From JBBTCX01 sp964494205 (GTDB taxonomy: Bacteria; Planctomycetota; Phycisphaerae; UBA1845), in assembly GCA_964494205.1 (NCBI GenBank), contig CAZBRD010000003.1, forward strand, positions 248,001 through 312,000: DNA of 64,000 nt. The letters are read 5' to 3'. Shown piece by piece: positions 44,411 to 53,048 of this stretch; position 1 is the stretch's first letter, and each line of letters begins with the position of its first letter. A model generated the notes under the pieces. The model was not told the origin of the DNA and did not search any database. It saw nothing but the letters and a program-made list of their open reading frames with translations. Both the position numbers and the translations under genes were made by a program.

Positions 44411-44911
44411 ATGATGCAAAAGGCAACGTTGAAAGTGACGACGCCGTCCGACCTTGAAGTGGTGATGACCCGCGAGCTCAACGCGCCGCGGACGATGGTG
44501 TGGGACGCGATGACGAAACCAGAATTGATCAAACGCTGGCTGTTTCTGCCGCCGGGGTGGGAAATGGTTTCGTGCGAGGAAGATTTGCGGGTCGGCGGGA
44601 AGTTCCGATGGGTGTGGAACGGTCCGGACGGGCAGAAAGCCATGGAGATGAGCGGCGTGTATCGGGAAGTTGTTGTGCCCGAGCGCGCGGTTCGGACGGA
44701 GACATTCATCATGGGTTGTGATTCGCGACTCGGTGAACAAATCGCGACACTGACTCTCAAGGAACAGGCTGGCCGCACGACGGTTACGATGCACGTGCTG
44801 TTCCCGACCAAAGAAGCACGCGACGGCATGGTCTGCTCGGGGATGGAACATGGCGTGGCTGCGGGATACGACAAGATGGAAGAATTGCTCGCGCAAATGG
44901 CAACGAAGTAA
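44411..44911 (+). CDS. SRPBCC (AHSA1/START-like) domain protein
   Basis: A 166-residue helix-grip protein. 'LEVVMTRELNAPRTMVWDAM' opens the fold, 'ELIKRWLFLPPGWEMVSCEE' and 'GGKFRWVWNGPDG' are typical of the Aha1-domain group, and 'GMEHGVAAGYDKMEELL' is the C-terminal helix. Such proteins bind small hydrophobic ligands and are commonly encoded with an ArsR regulator, as here. The purine stretch GGAGAAGG abuts tandem ATG codons at 44411 and 44414. The ligand is unknown. Confidence 0.88.
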   Translation: MMQKATLKVTTPSDLEVVMTRELNAPRTMVWDAMTKPELIKRWLFLPPGWEMVSCEEDLRVGGKFRWVWNGPDGQKAMEMSGVYREVVVPERAVRTETFIMGCDSRLGEQIATLTLKEQAGRTTVTMHVLFPTKEARDGMVCSGMEHGVAAGYDKMEELLAQMATK

Positions 44912-45027
44912 CTTTTGCAACAGGCTCATGGCTTAAGCTAATCCTCACTGGCATCACAGTTGGCCGCTGCAGTAAGATGTAATCGCGTTGTGGATAAGTT
45001 TGTGTTCGCAATCTGATTGGATCGGTG

Positions 45028-45855
45028 ATGTTCGACGTAACCCGAGACAGAGTGCTCATGTTCATTGTCCTCGCACATGTTTGGGCAGGATCGATGACCA
45101 CGCGCGCGTCGGTGCTCCCGATCATCAACCCCAGTTTCGAGGATTTGAGTCGGCCACTCGCTGTTGGCGAGCAGACCAATGGCGCGGGTGGTGCGGGCGT
45201 GCCAGTGGCTACGCGGTTTCCGTTTGGCGGCGGCAGTTTCAGTTGGGACAATCCGGTTGAAGTGCCCGGATGGCGCACGTATCTGCCGCCTATGGGAAGC
45301 CCTGCATTTGTATATGCTGGCGCATTGAACCCGCCGATGTTTGGTGATCAGCCGTTCATTACGGGGCAAGACGGACAAAACGTTGTGGCCCTCCAAGTAT
45401 CCAAAATGGGCCAAGCACTTGATGTGCTGTTGGAGCCGAACACGAGGTACGAGCTGAGTTTTCTTGGCGGCATCGGATTGTTTGGTTCCGATTACTTCCT
45501 GGGCCTTTCGCTTATTGCGGTTGAGGATTTAACTGGATTCCCAGCAGAAGGGGAGCCGGGCGTGACGCGATTGGCGATCACGCAGGGGCTCATTCCGCCG
45601 GAAGAATCCTTCGGAACGCTGCTACCCTATTCGCTTGAGTACACCACGCCGGCCACGCTGCCGCCGGAATTGATGAATCGATACATCGGGATCAACCTAT
45701 TCGGCAGCGACGGAATCCCGCGCGTTGTCTATGACGACTTCAAACTGACCGCGACGACTGTGCCCGAACCCGCGACGATTTCGTTATTGGCCGCGACGAT
45801 TCTGGGCGTCAACTTCGGGCGACGGTTCGGCCTCAAGTCGCGTTGCAAGCATTGA
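45028..45855 (+). CDS. PEP-CTERM sorting-signal protein
   Basis: A 275-residue exported protein with a Sec-like N-terminus ('LMFIVLAHVWAGSMTTRAS') and a C-terminal PEP-CTERM tripartite signal: 'VPEPATISLLAATILG' followed by 'GRRFGLKSR'. Exosortase cuts such signals and the protein is then passed to the surface or extracellular matrix. The body ('INPSFEDLSRPL', 'WRTYLPPMGSPAFVY', 'YELSFLGGIG') resembles a carbohydrate-binding-like beta-sandwich. No exosortase is encoded in the window. A GTG at 45025 is an alternative start. Confidence 0.82.
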   Translation: MFDVTRDRVLMFIVLAHVWAGSMTTRASVLPIINPSFEDLSRPLAVGEQTNGAGGAGVPVATRFPFGGGSFSWDNPVEVPGWRTYLPPMGSPAFVYAGALNPPMFGDQPFITGQDGQNVVALQVSKMGQALDVLLEPNTRYELSFLGGIGLFGSDYFLGLSLIAVEDLTGFPAEGEPGVTRLAITQGLIPPEESFGTLLPYSLEYTTPATLPPELMNRYIGINLFGSDGIPRVVYDDFKLTATTVPEPATISLLAATILGVNFGRRFGLKSRCKH

Positions 45856-46523
45856 AGTGCCAATCACAAATGGCTAATGGCTAAAATTGAAAAAAAGTAG
45901 CTAAGTAGTGACACGGTGTGGCACTCCACGAATTACTAATTGCGAATTACGAATTACAAAGTGAAGGGCCGCCATCTGGTTGTCATACGCATCCCACCAA
46001 TTAACAGCGCAGGGATTGGTCGCGCCTACCCTTCGATCGCCCCTGCCGGGGCTTTGCAATTTCCTTGGGTCATTTCCCCACGGCTTCCGCCAGAGGTATC
46101 TACACAACTTTGCAGACGAGGCGAGTCTGCTTTCTTAATGCCAGCGGAGAGTTCTAGGTATCCTTCGTCCGCCCTCCCGGGCGGAAAGTTGAGAAAAAGT
46201 GCTCGAATCCAGTGACTGAAGTCACTGGCAACTGTCGTGCGCCCGTCCGGGCGAACGAGATTGGCGACTTGTGTAGATACCATTGGCTTCCGCCGTGGGC
46301 TGACCGCGTGTCGCCGCTGCCGCGGCTCGGAAGTATTGATTGCGGCGGAAATATCGTGGCAAGATTTACATTGTGCGCATTCCCGTAAGCGCCAGTAACT
46401 AATGGAATGCGTATTAGAGGCGCAATGCCCAATCGTGACTGCGGCACTTTTTCTCATGTTCATTATCGTTTCGTTCCGCTGAAGTGCTGGGCTATTCCAA
46501 GTTCGTCGGGACGGGCGTACTTG
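45856..46523. other. Palindrome-rich gene-free stretch
   Basis: A 668-base region between the PEP-CTERM gene and the convergent EamA gene. No coding sequence is supported. It carries an AT-rich direct-repeat-like tract near 45930-45960 (AATTAC/AATTGCGAATTACG) and the element at 46077-46299 described separately. After 46300 nothing is recognised. Confidence 0.6.
46077..46299. mobile_element. Candidate MITE-like element with 31-bp imperfect inverted termini
   Basis: The ends 46077-46107 and 46269-46299 are inverted repeats. They share an outer 8-bp perfect block (CCCACGGC) and an inner 13-bp perfect block (GGTATCTACACAA). The middle is divergent and partly self-inverted. Between them are three perfect hairpins: CCGCCC-TCCC-GGGCGG near 46172, CCAGTGAC-TGAA-GTCACTGG at 46209-46228, and CGCCCG-TC-CGGGCG near 46233. 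There is no transposase or target-site duplication that I can confirm. It may instead be a cluster of REP sequences. Confidence 0.5.
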
Positions 46524-47540
46524 TCATGACTTGTTAATAACAACACCAGTGATCGCCGGCTCGGTTTTTTCATCGAGCGCTCGTTGGGGAGGGGATTTCG
46601 GGGCGGTGACGATCATGGCCACGCTCGCGGCGATCATGGCTGTCGCGATGACGGTCACCCTGGTCATTGGTTCGCCGCCGAGGGCCCAGCCGAGAAAGAC
46701 GGCGACGACGGGTGCGACGTAGCCGTAGGTTGCGACGCGGGCGGGCGGGGCGACTTGTAGGAGCCAGGTGTAGGCGGTCAGTGCGACGATTGATCCGAAG
46801 AAAATCAGATAGAAGAAGCTCAGCATGGCCGGCCATGTCAGGCGGTCGAGTGATACCTGTGCAAGCTCGCCACGCATGGCTGCAGCGACAAACATACTGG
46901 CGCCGCCCATCAGCATTTGTGAGGCTGTGGACATAAACGTCGATTCGGGGCGGTCCATGCGCCGCGATATCAGCGAACCAAACGCCCACGCCAGCGTCGT
47001 GATGCACAGCGATACTGCCGCGATTTTCGGCATGATGCCTTCGCCGAGGCCGGAGAAGTCGCCTTGTTTACCGGTAATAAGAAGCAGCATGCCTGACGTG
47101 CCGACAAAAAGACCCGCAAGAACTCGCGCGGGAGGCCGCCCGGCGCGTGTGCCATCGGGACCGCGAATGATCATGTTCAATCCGACCATCCACATGGGGA
47201 CCAGTGCCGCAAAGAGAGCGACGAGTCCCGAGGCGACGTATTGTTCTGCCCACGTAACCACGCCGTTGCCGAGAAAGAGCAAGAGGAAACCGAGGATGAG
47301 GGCGTTGAACCATTGACGTTTGGTTGGCAGACGCACGCCGCGCAGGACAAGAAAACCAGTCAGCAATGTGCCTGCGATCAGGAAACGCGTGCCGGCCATG
47401 AAGAAGGGCGGCATCGACTCAATGGCCCAGCGGATGGCGAGGTAGGTCGAGCCCCAGATGAGATAAATGGCTGCAAAGGCCGCGAGGAGGAGCCAGGTTG
47501 GTGCTGCACGGTTGTGTATGTTTGAATCCACTTCTTTCAT
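46524..47540 (-). CDS. EamA-family drug/metabolite transporter
   Basis: A 338-residue inner-membrane exporter with ten predicted helices in two EamA repeats. The first repeat begins 'FAAIYLIWGSTYLAIRWAIE' and contains 'MAGTRFLIAGTLL'. The second contains 'ITTLAWAFGSLISRR' and 'AYTWLLQVAPPARVATYGYV', typical of the RhaT/YedA group. ATG 47540 is chosen over 47609 because the membrane repeat starts shortly after, and GGAG precedes it. The substrate is unknown; related proteins export amino acids or small metabolites. Confidence 0.88.
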   Translation of the reverse strand: MKEVDSNIHNRAAPTWLLLAAFAAIYLIWGSTYLAIRWAIESMPPFFMAGTRFLIAGTLLTGFLVLRGVRLPTKRQWFNALILGFLLLFLGNGVVTWAEQYVASGLVALFAALVPMWMVGLNMIIRGPDGTRAGRPPARVLAGLFVGTSGMLLLITGKQGDFSGLGEGIMPKIAAVSLCITTLAWAFGSLISRRMDRPESTFMSTASQMLMGGASMFVAAAMRGELAQVSLDRLTWPAMLSFFYLIFFGSIVALTAYTWLLQVAPPARVATYGYVAPVVAVFLGWALGGEPMTRVTVIATAMIAASVAMIVTAPKSPPQRALDEKTEPAITGVVINKS

Positions 47541-47680
47541 TCTCCAAGACGACGTTGAGGTCACATGTTCTATGAATCGGTGTTGCATGCAACGTGCAAA
47601 ACTTTGCATGCGAATTCAGCGAGATAGGATGACAATTCTTTGGTCGAAGCGGGCGGCGGTCTGTTCCGGTGGAGAGATGA

Positions 47681-48514
47681 ATGCCAACGAGTAAGAGCAG
47701 CAAATCAACGCGGAAGCGAGCGGCGGGCGGAACAGATTCCGACGTGGAAGCAGTGCTGACCGCTCTGCGAAGCATCAGCTCCAAGAAGATTCGCGATGAG
47801 ATGGGGCCGCGATATGGGATTCACACCGTGAAGGCCATGGGTGTCGGAATGGCTGCGATGCAAAAGTTGGCCAAGGAATTCAAAGTGAAGGTGCGTCGGG
47901 ATAAGAGGGATGGGAATCCCACGGTGGGGAGAGCGAGAAAGGATTCTCGCACTAGCGAAGACGGTTCCGAAGCCATGAAGCGCAATCATGAGCTAGCTCT
48001 CGCGCTGTGGGAGACCGGTTGGTACGAAGCGCGGACGGTGGCTGTGTTTATTGATGAAGCGGAGTTAGTGACGCCGGCGCAGATGGATCGGTGGTGCAAG
48101 GATTTCGATAACTGGGGGATTTGCGACACGGTCTGTTTCAAGCTGTTTGATCAGTCGCCTCACGCGTTTGGTCGGGTCAAGAAGTGGGCGAAGAGTCGCG
48201 AGGAGTTCGTGAAGCGCGGGGCGTTCGCGCTACTGGCCTGTCTGGCGTTGCATGACAAGGAGGCTGAGGATGAACTCTTTGCAGAGTATTTACCGTTGAT
48301 CGAGAAGGGGGCTGCGGATGATCGGAACTTCGTGAAGAAGGGGGTGAGTTGGGCACTGCGGGCGATGGGGATGCGCGGTGCAGGGTTACGGCGCGACTGT
48401 CTGGAATTGGCGGAACGATTGGCGGCGTCAGATGAGCCTGGTGCGAAATGGGTGGGTAAGGATGCGCTCAAGGATTTGAAGAAGCCGGCCAAAGCGAAGA
48501 AATCGAAAGTGTGA
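47681..48514 (+). CDS. AlkD-like DNA alkylation repair HEAT protein with in-frame insertion
   Basis: A 277-residue HEAT-repeat glycosylase-like protein. 'ELALALWETGWYEARTVAVF', 'MDRWCKDFDNWGICDTVC', 'WAKSREEFVKRGAFALLA' and 'NFVKKGVSWALRAMG' match the AlkC/AlkD superfamily, which removes bulky or positively charged alkyl bases. Between 'LAKEF' and 'RNHELALALW', residues about 72-100 form a basic low-complexity insert. Its DNA holds palindromes (47907-47920, 47933-47950) like those at 36811 and 36889. Homologues normally join these two parts directly, so the insert looks acquired without breaking the frame. Confidence 0.83.
   Translation: MPTSKSSKSTRKRAAGGTDSDVEAVLTALRSISSKKIRDEMGPRYGIHTVKAMGVGMAAMQKLAKEFKVKVRRDKRDGNPTVGRARKDSRTSEDGSEAMKRNHELALALWETGWYEARTVAVFIDEAELVTPAQMDRWCKDFDNWGICDTVCFKLFDQSPHAFGRVKKWAKSREEFVKRGAFALLACLALHDKEAEDELFAEYLPLIEKGAADDRNFVKKGVSWALRAMGMRGAGLRRDCLELAERLAASDEPGAKWVGKDALKDLKKPAKAKKSKV
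47907..47950 (+). repeat. REP-like palindromes inside the AlkD-like gene
   Basis: Within the coding sequence, GGGAT-GGGA-ATCCC (47907-47920) is followed by GCGAGAA-AGGA-TTCTCGC (47933-47950). The second shares its arms with the intergenic palindromes at 36811-36826 and 36889-36904. The reading frame stays open through both. Confidence 0.65.
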
Positions 48515-48566
48515 CAAGTACGCGTCCACAGGTTCATCTGACCTCAACGTTCAGGGGCGTCAGTTC

Positions 48567-49067
48567 ATGAGTTTCGAGTTGTTCCTACAAGTTCACGAAC
48601 ATGGCGGGAAAGGCTACCTGCCGAAAGAATCAGTGCGGCGATTGTTTCCAATTGTCGAGAAGGCATCCAACCATAAGTTCTGGCCCGTCGAATACGACAA
48701 ACACATTGGTGCGGACATCTACGTTGGTGCAAGCGAGCACGATCCTGAACTCATCGATGGATTCATGGTGTCAAGACCTTGTGCAGATGTGCGCTTGTGG
48801 AATGCGCTGATGGAGTGCCTCAAGCTTGGTTCGGTGGTCATGTTCTGGCCGTGTTGTGAGGCTCCCGTCGTTGCAAGCGACGATGTCGTGCAGCACCTAC
48901 CGCCCGACATGATTGAAGTGCTGGGACGACCAGTGGTTGTACGAAAAGGCGAGGAAATTATCTCTTTGACCGCGCGTGGGCACAAATTGCATTGCGTTAC
49001 GCCGCGCAAATACGCGGCTCCGAATCTTAGTGCAAACAACGGTACAGACGACGCCCACGTTCCGTGA
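48567..49067 (+). CDS. Hypothetical protein, 166 aa
   Basis: An intact soluble protein with no recognised family. It begins 'MSFELFLQVHEHGGKGYLPK', has 'KFWPVEYDKHIGADIYVG' and 'RLWNALMECLKLGSVVMFWP' in the middle, and ends in a polar tail. The layout of a short acidic alpha/beta protein resembles immunity or SMI1/KNR4-type proteins in general style, but no toxin gene is adjacent and I do not assign it. It starts 52 bases after the AlkD-like stop and could share its transcript. No signal peptide or membrane segment is seen. Confidence 0.6.
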   Translation: MSFELFLQVHEHGGKGYLPKESVRRLFPIVEKASNHKFWPVEYDKHIGADIYVGASEHDPELIDGFMVSRPCADVRLWNALMECLKLGSVVMFWPCCEAPVVASDDVVQHLPPDMIEVLGRPVVVRKGEEIISLTARGHKLHCVTPRKYAAPNLSANNGTDDAHVP

Positions 49068-49412
49068 CAGATCTAACACGATCATTCGGATTTTGCCTGT
49101 GAATAGACCGCAGCAACGTCCGAATCGGCGGATCGTGACTTCGGACCGATAGCACGGTGCAGCAATTCCTGCTGAAAGCCAATAAACCCGCAATGCAAAC
49201 TGCCCGGGACGAGCAAGCCAATTTCAGGACGTTTCTTCGATTACATTGGCTGTTTACACCTTGCAAAATCCCCGATTTACCATATAGAATATTACGCATT
49301 CTAAGCCGAAGTTGAGTATTCGAGGTGGGGTGGCAAAAGAAGACAGCTGTTCGGTGATCTCGCGCCGAGGCGATCGTCAGTTTTCAGTTTCAAATCGAAG
49401 TGAGAGGGCAGA
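49068..49412. other. Intergenic region with promoter for NHL gene
   Basis: A 345-base gap without a supported gene. It contains a plausible promoter at 49261-49290 and a purine-rich ribosome-binding site (GAGAGGGCAGA) directly before 49413. No repeat of the families seen elsewhere was found in it. Confidence 0.5.
49261..49290 (+). promoter_or_regulatory. Candidate sigma-70 promoter
   Basis: TTGCAA at 49261-49266, then a 16-base spacer and TATAGA at 49283-49288 (or TAGAAT at 49285 with 18 bases). It lies about 125 bases upstream of the NHL-repeat lipoprotein start. It is consensus-like but unproven. Confidence 0.35.
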
Positions 49413-51761
49413 ATGAAAGTACTTAACCGTTTAGTCAATGGAATACTCGGCGTTGCCAGTGCGGGCACTGTGTACGTGGCGTTTCAACTCGGTTGCACGC
49501 CGACACCTCCAAACAATACCCCGGACCCTAACGCCGGTAAGCCGGTCATTACGACTGTGATGGGCACAGGCTTCAACGGTAACAACGGCGATAGCCTTAA
49601 CGGCCGCGACACGCAGCTTTACCTGCCGCAGGATATGGCTGTGGGTCATAACGGCTTGTTGTATGTGGTGGATTGGAACAATCACCGCATTCGACAGTTG
49701 AACGAGGACGGCTCCGTGGTCACTGTGGCCGGTACGGGTGAGTTGATTGGTGATGACCATGAAAGTGGCACGCCCGGTACGACGGTCAAGCTGAATCACC
49801 CCACCAGCATTTGCTTCGATCATCTCGGTCGCATGGTGATTTCGGCGTGGCATAACAGCGCGCTGAAACGCTTCGACATGGATGCTGACTTCATCGATAA
49901 CTTCGCGGGTGTCGGCGGCCGTACATTCGGCGGCGACGGCGGACCGGTCAAGGACGCGCATCTCAACCTGCCGAGCTCGGTCGTTGAGAACTCGATCGGC
50001 GAGTTGATTTTCTCCGATCAGGCGAACTTGCGAATTCGCGTCATTCACTCGAACGGAATCGTTGACACCATTTGCGGAAACGGCGTGGCCGGGTTCAGTG
50101 GTGACGGCGGTCCGGCGATCGATGCACAGATCAGTTCACCGGTCGGTCAAGCTGCCCAGCCGGGTGGTCGTCTCGGGATCGATAAGAGAACGGATGATAT
50201 CTACATTGCGGATACGTTTAACCATCGAATCCGCATGATTGACAGCACAGGCACAATCACCACGGTGGTTGGTAACGGTACGGCTGCGTTCGCCGGCGAC
50301 GGTGGCGATCCGCTGAATGCGAGCCTGAATACGCCGAGCGATATTGATGTCGGCCCGGACGGCACGCTGTACATCGCGGACACACTCAACAACGTCGTTC
50401 GCAAGGTGAATCCGGAGCGCACTGAAATTACGACAATCGCCGGCACCGGCGAGCGCGGTTTCGCTGGCGACGGTGAAGCGGCTGATGCGGCTATGCTAGA
50501 TCGTCCGTATGGCGTGCACTTGGCGCCGGATGGCACACTGTACATCGCGGATACGTTTAACAGCCGCATTCGTAAGATCACGCAAGTGGTTCCGGATGAT
50601 TTCGATCCGAACGATCACGGCAGTGGCTTCGAGGATTTTGAGGTGATTCCGTGCACGGATGAAGTCGGCTCGATCTGCACGTACGCGGGTATTGGTCAAA
50701 AGGGCTACAACGGCGAAGGCCTTCATCGTACGGAATCGGCGCTGTATTGGCCGTTTGATATTGAGTTTACTCCGACCGGTCAGATTTACGTGATCGACTG
50801 GAACAATCACAAGATTCGTCGCGTCAAGCCGGATCAGACGTTTGAGCTGGTCATGGGTAAGGAGATCGGCGACGGACCGATCGACTTCAGCGACCTGGTT
50901 GCTCCAGGCGCACTGGCGATCGAGACGAACATGAACCACGCCACGGACATGCTTGAGATGCCGAACGGCGATCTGCTTGTTACGGTATGGCACAACCACA
51001 AGTATCGCATGATCGATCCGGTTACCGGGTTGGTGACGGTCGTGGCCGGTCGCGAGCCGGGTAGCCGAGGTGACGGCGAAGCGTTCAAGGATTCGCGCAT
51101 CGATCTTCCGATGCACTCGATTCTTGACTCGCGCGGCAACCTGCTGACTCTGGTGCAGAAGAACTGGAGCATTCGCATCGTTCGCGATTTCGTGAATCAG
51201 CGCGGCGACGGCATCGTGGATACGATCGTCGGCACGGGTGAATACGGTTTCACCGAAGACGGCTTGTCACCGCTCGAGACGGCGCTCGCGTTCCCGAAGG
51301 GCCCGAACCCGGAGCCGAACGGTTCACTGTTGTTGGATGCGAACGGCGTTTTGTACTTCGCTGAGAGCGACAATCACAAGATCCGCAAGATCGAGTGGTT
51401 TGATGATGACTATCAGGACGGCGTGGTGATCACGCTGGCTGGTACGGGCGTTGCTGGTTTCAGCGGCGATGGCGGCCCGGCGTCGGAAGCCCAGATCAAC
51501 TTCCCACAGGATATGGAGTTCGGTCCTGACGGTCGGTTGTACTTCACCGATACGGACAACAACCGCATCCGCGTCATCGATCTCGAAACGGGGATCATCG
51601 AAACGGTGGCCGGTGCGGGTACCAAGGAATACTCAGGAGACGGCGGTCCGGCGCTCGAAGCCGAGCTGAATCGTCCATTCGGACTTGGGTTCGACTTGGA
51701 AGGTAATATGTATATTTCTGATACCTTCAATGGTCGTATCCGCAAGGTCAAGATGAACTAA
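49413..51761 (+). CDS. NHL-repeat beta-propeller lipoprotein
   Basis: A 782-residue lipoprotein (lipobox 'FQLGC') made of successive NHL blades. Typical blades read 'LPQDMAVGHNGLLYVVDWNN' with 'HRIRQ', and 'GPDGTLYIADTLNNVVRKV', alternating with Gly-rich turns 'VAGTGVAGFSGDGGPA'. At least ten blades are visible, enough for two propellers, with a short linker near residue 395 ('VVPDDFDPNDHGSGFEDFEV'). NHL propellers mediate protein, RNA or carbohydrate contacts; a surface-binding role is inferred. It is the first of the secreted-protein run, followed by a strong hairpin. Confidence 0.85.
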   Translation: MKVLNRLVNGILGVASAGTVYVAFQLGCTPTPPNNTPDPNAGKPVITTVMGTGFNGNNGDSLNGRDTQLYLPQDMAVGHNGLLYVVDWNNHRIRQLNEDGSVVTVAGTGELIGDDHESGTPGTTVKLNHPTSICFDHLGRMVISAWHNSALKRFDMDADFIDNFAGVGGRTFGGDGGPVKDAHLNLPSSVVENSIGELIFSDQANLRIRVIHSNGIVDTICGNGVAGFSGDGGPAIDAQISSPVGQAAQPGGRLGIDKRTDDIYIADTFNHRIRMIDSTGTITTVVGNGTAAFAGDGGDPLNASLNTPSDIDVGPDGTLYIADTLNNVVRKVNPERTEITTIAGTGERGFAGDGEAADAAMLDRPYGVHLAPDGTLYIADTFNSRIRKITQVVPDDFDPNDHGSGFEDFEVIPCTDEVGSICTYAGIGQKGYNGEGLHRTESALYWPFDIEFTPTGQIYVIDWNNHKIRRVKPDQTFELVMGKEIGDGPIDFSDLVAPGALAIETNMNHATDMLEMPNGDLLVTVWHNHKYRMIDPVTGLVTVVAGREPGSRGDGEAFKDSRIDLPMHSILDSRGNLLTLVQKNWSIRIVRDFVNQRGDGIVDTIVGTGEYGFTEDGLSPLETALAFPKGPNPEPNGSLLLDANGVLYFAESDNHKIRKIEWFDDDYQDGVVITLAGTGVAGFSGDGGPASEAQINFPQDMEFGPDGRLYFTDTDNNRIRVIDLETGIIETVAGAGTKEYSGDGGPALEAELNRPFGLGFDLEGNMYISDTFNGRIRKVKMN

Positions 51762-51819
51762 CGAAGTCTGAGCGGCGAATAGCGCCGCATTGAAACTTCG
51801 TTATTTGTCGATAAATTTC

Positions 51820-51850
51820 AGCGGGCCGGGATGTACCATCCCGGCCCGCT
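51820..51850 (+). terminator. Strong hairpin after NHL gene
   Basis: A perfect 14-bp GC-rich stem (AGCGGGCCGGGATG with its complement) and a 3-base loop, 59 bases after the NHL stop. The following CTCATTCG is a weak T tract, so it may act as a terminator or an mRNA 3'-protective hairpin. Confidence 0.65.
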
Positions 51851-51924
51851 CTCATTCGTAAAGGGTGATCAGGGAAGATTTCGCGTGACTCGAACATTGG
51901 GTCGCCAGCAGGGAGTAGCACAAT

Positions 51925-52983
51925 ATGGCTCATGGACTGCGATGCGCTAACAACATCTTTGCATCTTGCGGTGTTATAACTTTTGCCGCCATGGTGGGTT
52001 GTTCCCCCGGTACCGGCGGGCCGCAGGAGAGCACCTGGCAACTGGTGATGAGCGAGTTGCCGTCGGGCGTATTGTCGGTTTCCGGCACCAGTGCGGAAAA
52101 TGTATATGTCGTTGGGACCGATGCGGGAGACGGCAACGGTTCGCTGTTATTGAATTATGACGGATCGGCGTGGAGGCGCATCAATACGGGCACCACGGGA
52201 AACCTGTGGTGGATCTCGGCTGTACCGATTGACGGTGATTTCTACCTGAGCGGCGAAAACGGATTGATTCTTCGTTTTGATCCCGAAACAGAAACGTTCG
52301 AAGAGTTCGTGACGCCGGACAACCAGACAATTTTCGGCATCTGGGGTTTTTCTCGTAATGACATCTGGGCGGTCGGCGGGTTGCTGAGTGATCAGCAATT
52401 CGGCGGAACGATCTGGCATTATGACGGCACGGCGTGGAGCGTGGCCGATTTGAGCGAGCAATTCCCGGAAGGATACGCCACGGTATTCAAGATCTGGGGG
52501 AGGAGTCCCAGCAAAGTGTATGCGGTAGGAGCAGCCGCGCTCGTACTTGAGTTCGACGGAACAACGTGGAACCTCGTCGACGACGGCACCGAGCGCGACG
52601 CCACATTGTTTTCGGTTTTTGGAAATGCGGATTCAGTGGTGGCGGTCGGCGGGTTCAACTCGGCCGTCATTCTGGAGCAACTAAGTAGCGGCGGATTTGC
52701 CGACGTGGCGACGCCGGACATCATTCAGATGAACGGGATTTTTGTTACGTCCGAAGGGCGCGCAGTGGCGGTTGGTCGCGAGTTGAACGCCGCATTTCGA
52801 ACCGACAATGGTTGGGAAGTTCAGGAAACAGGATTCTCGACGGATTTTGATTTTCACGCGGATTGGATCGATCCGGACGGTGGCGTGTGGGCAGTCGGCG
52901 GCGTTTTGATCGCCAATCCGATCAATCGCGGCGTGATTGCCTATTATGGTCCCGAGACGATTTCGACGGAGATGGTTGAGTAA
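51925..52983 (+). CDS. Propeller-like lipoprotein
   Basis: A 352-residue lipoprotein (lipobox 'AAMVGC') with repeats of about 45-50 residues in the style 'IWGFSRNDIWAVGGL', 'IWGRSPSKVYAVGAAALVLE' and 'VFGNADSVVAVGGFNSAV'. Each is followed by a '(F/Y)DG(S/T)xWxxxD' strand ('YDGTAWSVADLS', 'FDGTTWNLVDDG'). This pattern is the 'WSGSSxxDVWAVG' type of bacterial beta-propeller repeat. The ribosome-binding site GGGAG is well placed before ATG 51925. Ligand unknown. It is co-directional with the NHL gene, but the hairpin at 51820 separates them. Confidence 0.8.
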   Translation: MAHGLRCANNIFASCGVITFAAMVGCSPGTGGPQESTWQLVMSELPSGVLSVSGTSAENVYVVGTDAGDGNGSLLLNYDGSAWRRINTGTTGNLWWISAVPIDGDFYLSGENGLILRFDPETETFEEFVTPDNQTIFGIWGFSRNDIWAVGGLLSDQQFGGTIWHYDGTAWSVADLSEQFPEGYATVFKIWGRSPSKVYAVGAAALVLEFDGTTWNLVDDGTERDATLFSVFGNADSVVAVGGFNSAVILEQLSSGGFADVATPDIIQMNGIFVTSEGRAVAVGRELNAAFRTDNGWEVQETGFSTDFDFHADWIDPDGGVWAVGGVLIANPINRGVIAYYGPETISTEMVE

Positions 52984-53048
52984 TCGTATTCGCAAGTGAC
53001 GATTGAACTGCGTCACCTTTGAAGAATAAGTTTCAAGTGAGGTCTGGA

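Noticed and set aside
46077..46299. A CRISPR array
   Set aside because: The repeats are inverted and of different sequence, with no regularly spaced direct repeats and no cas genes nearby.
45940..46463. Small open frames within the palindrome-rich gap
   Set aside because: They run through hairpins and inverted repeats, have no start signals and match no family.
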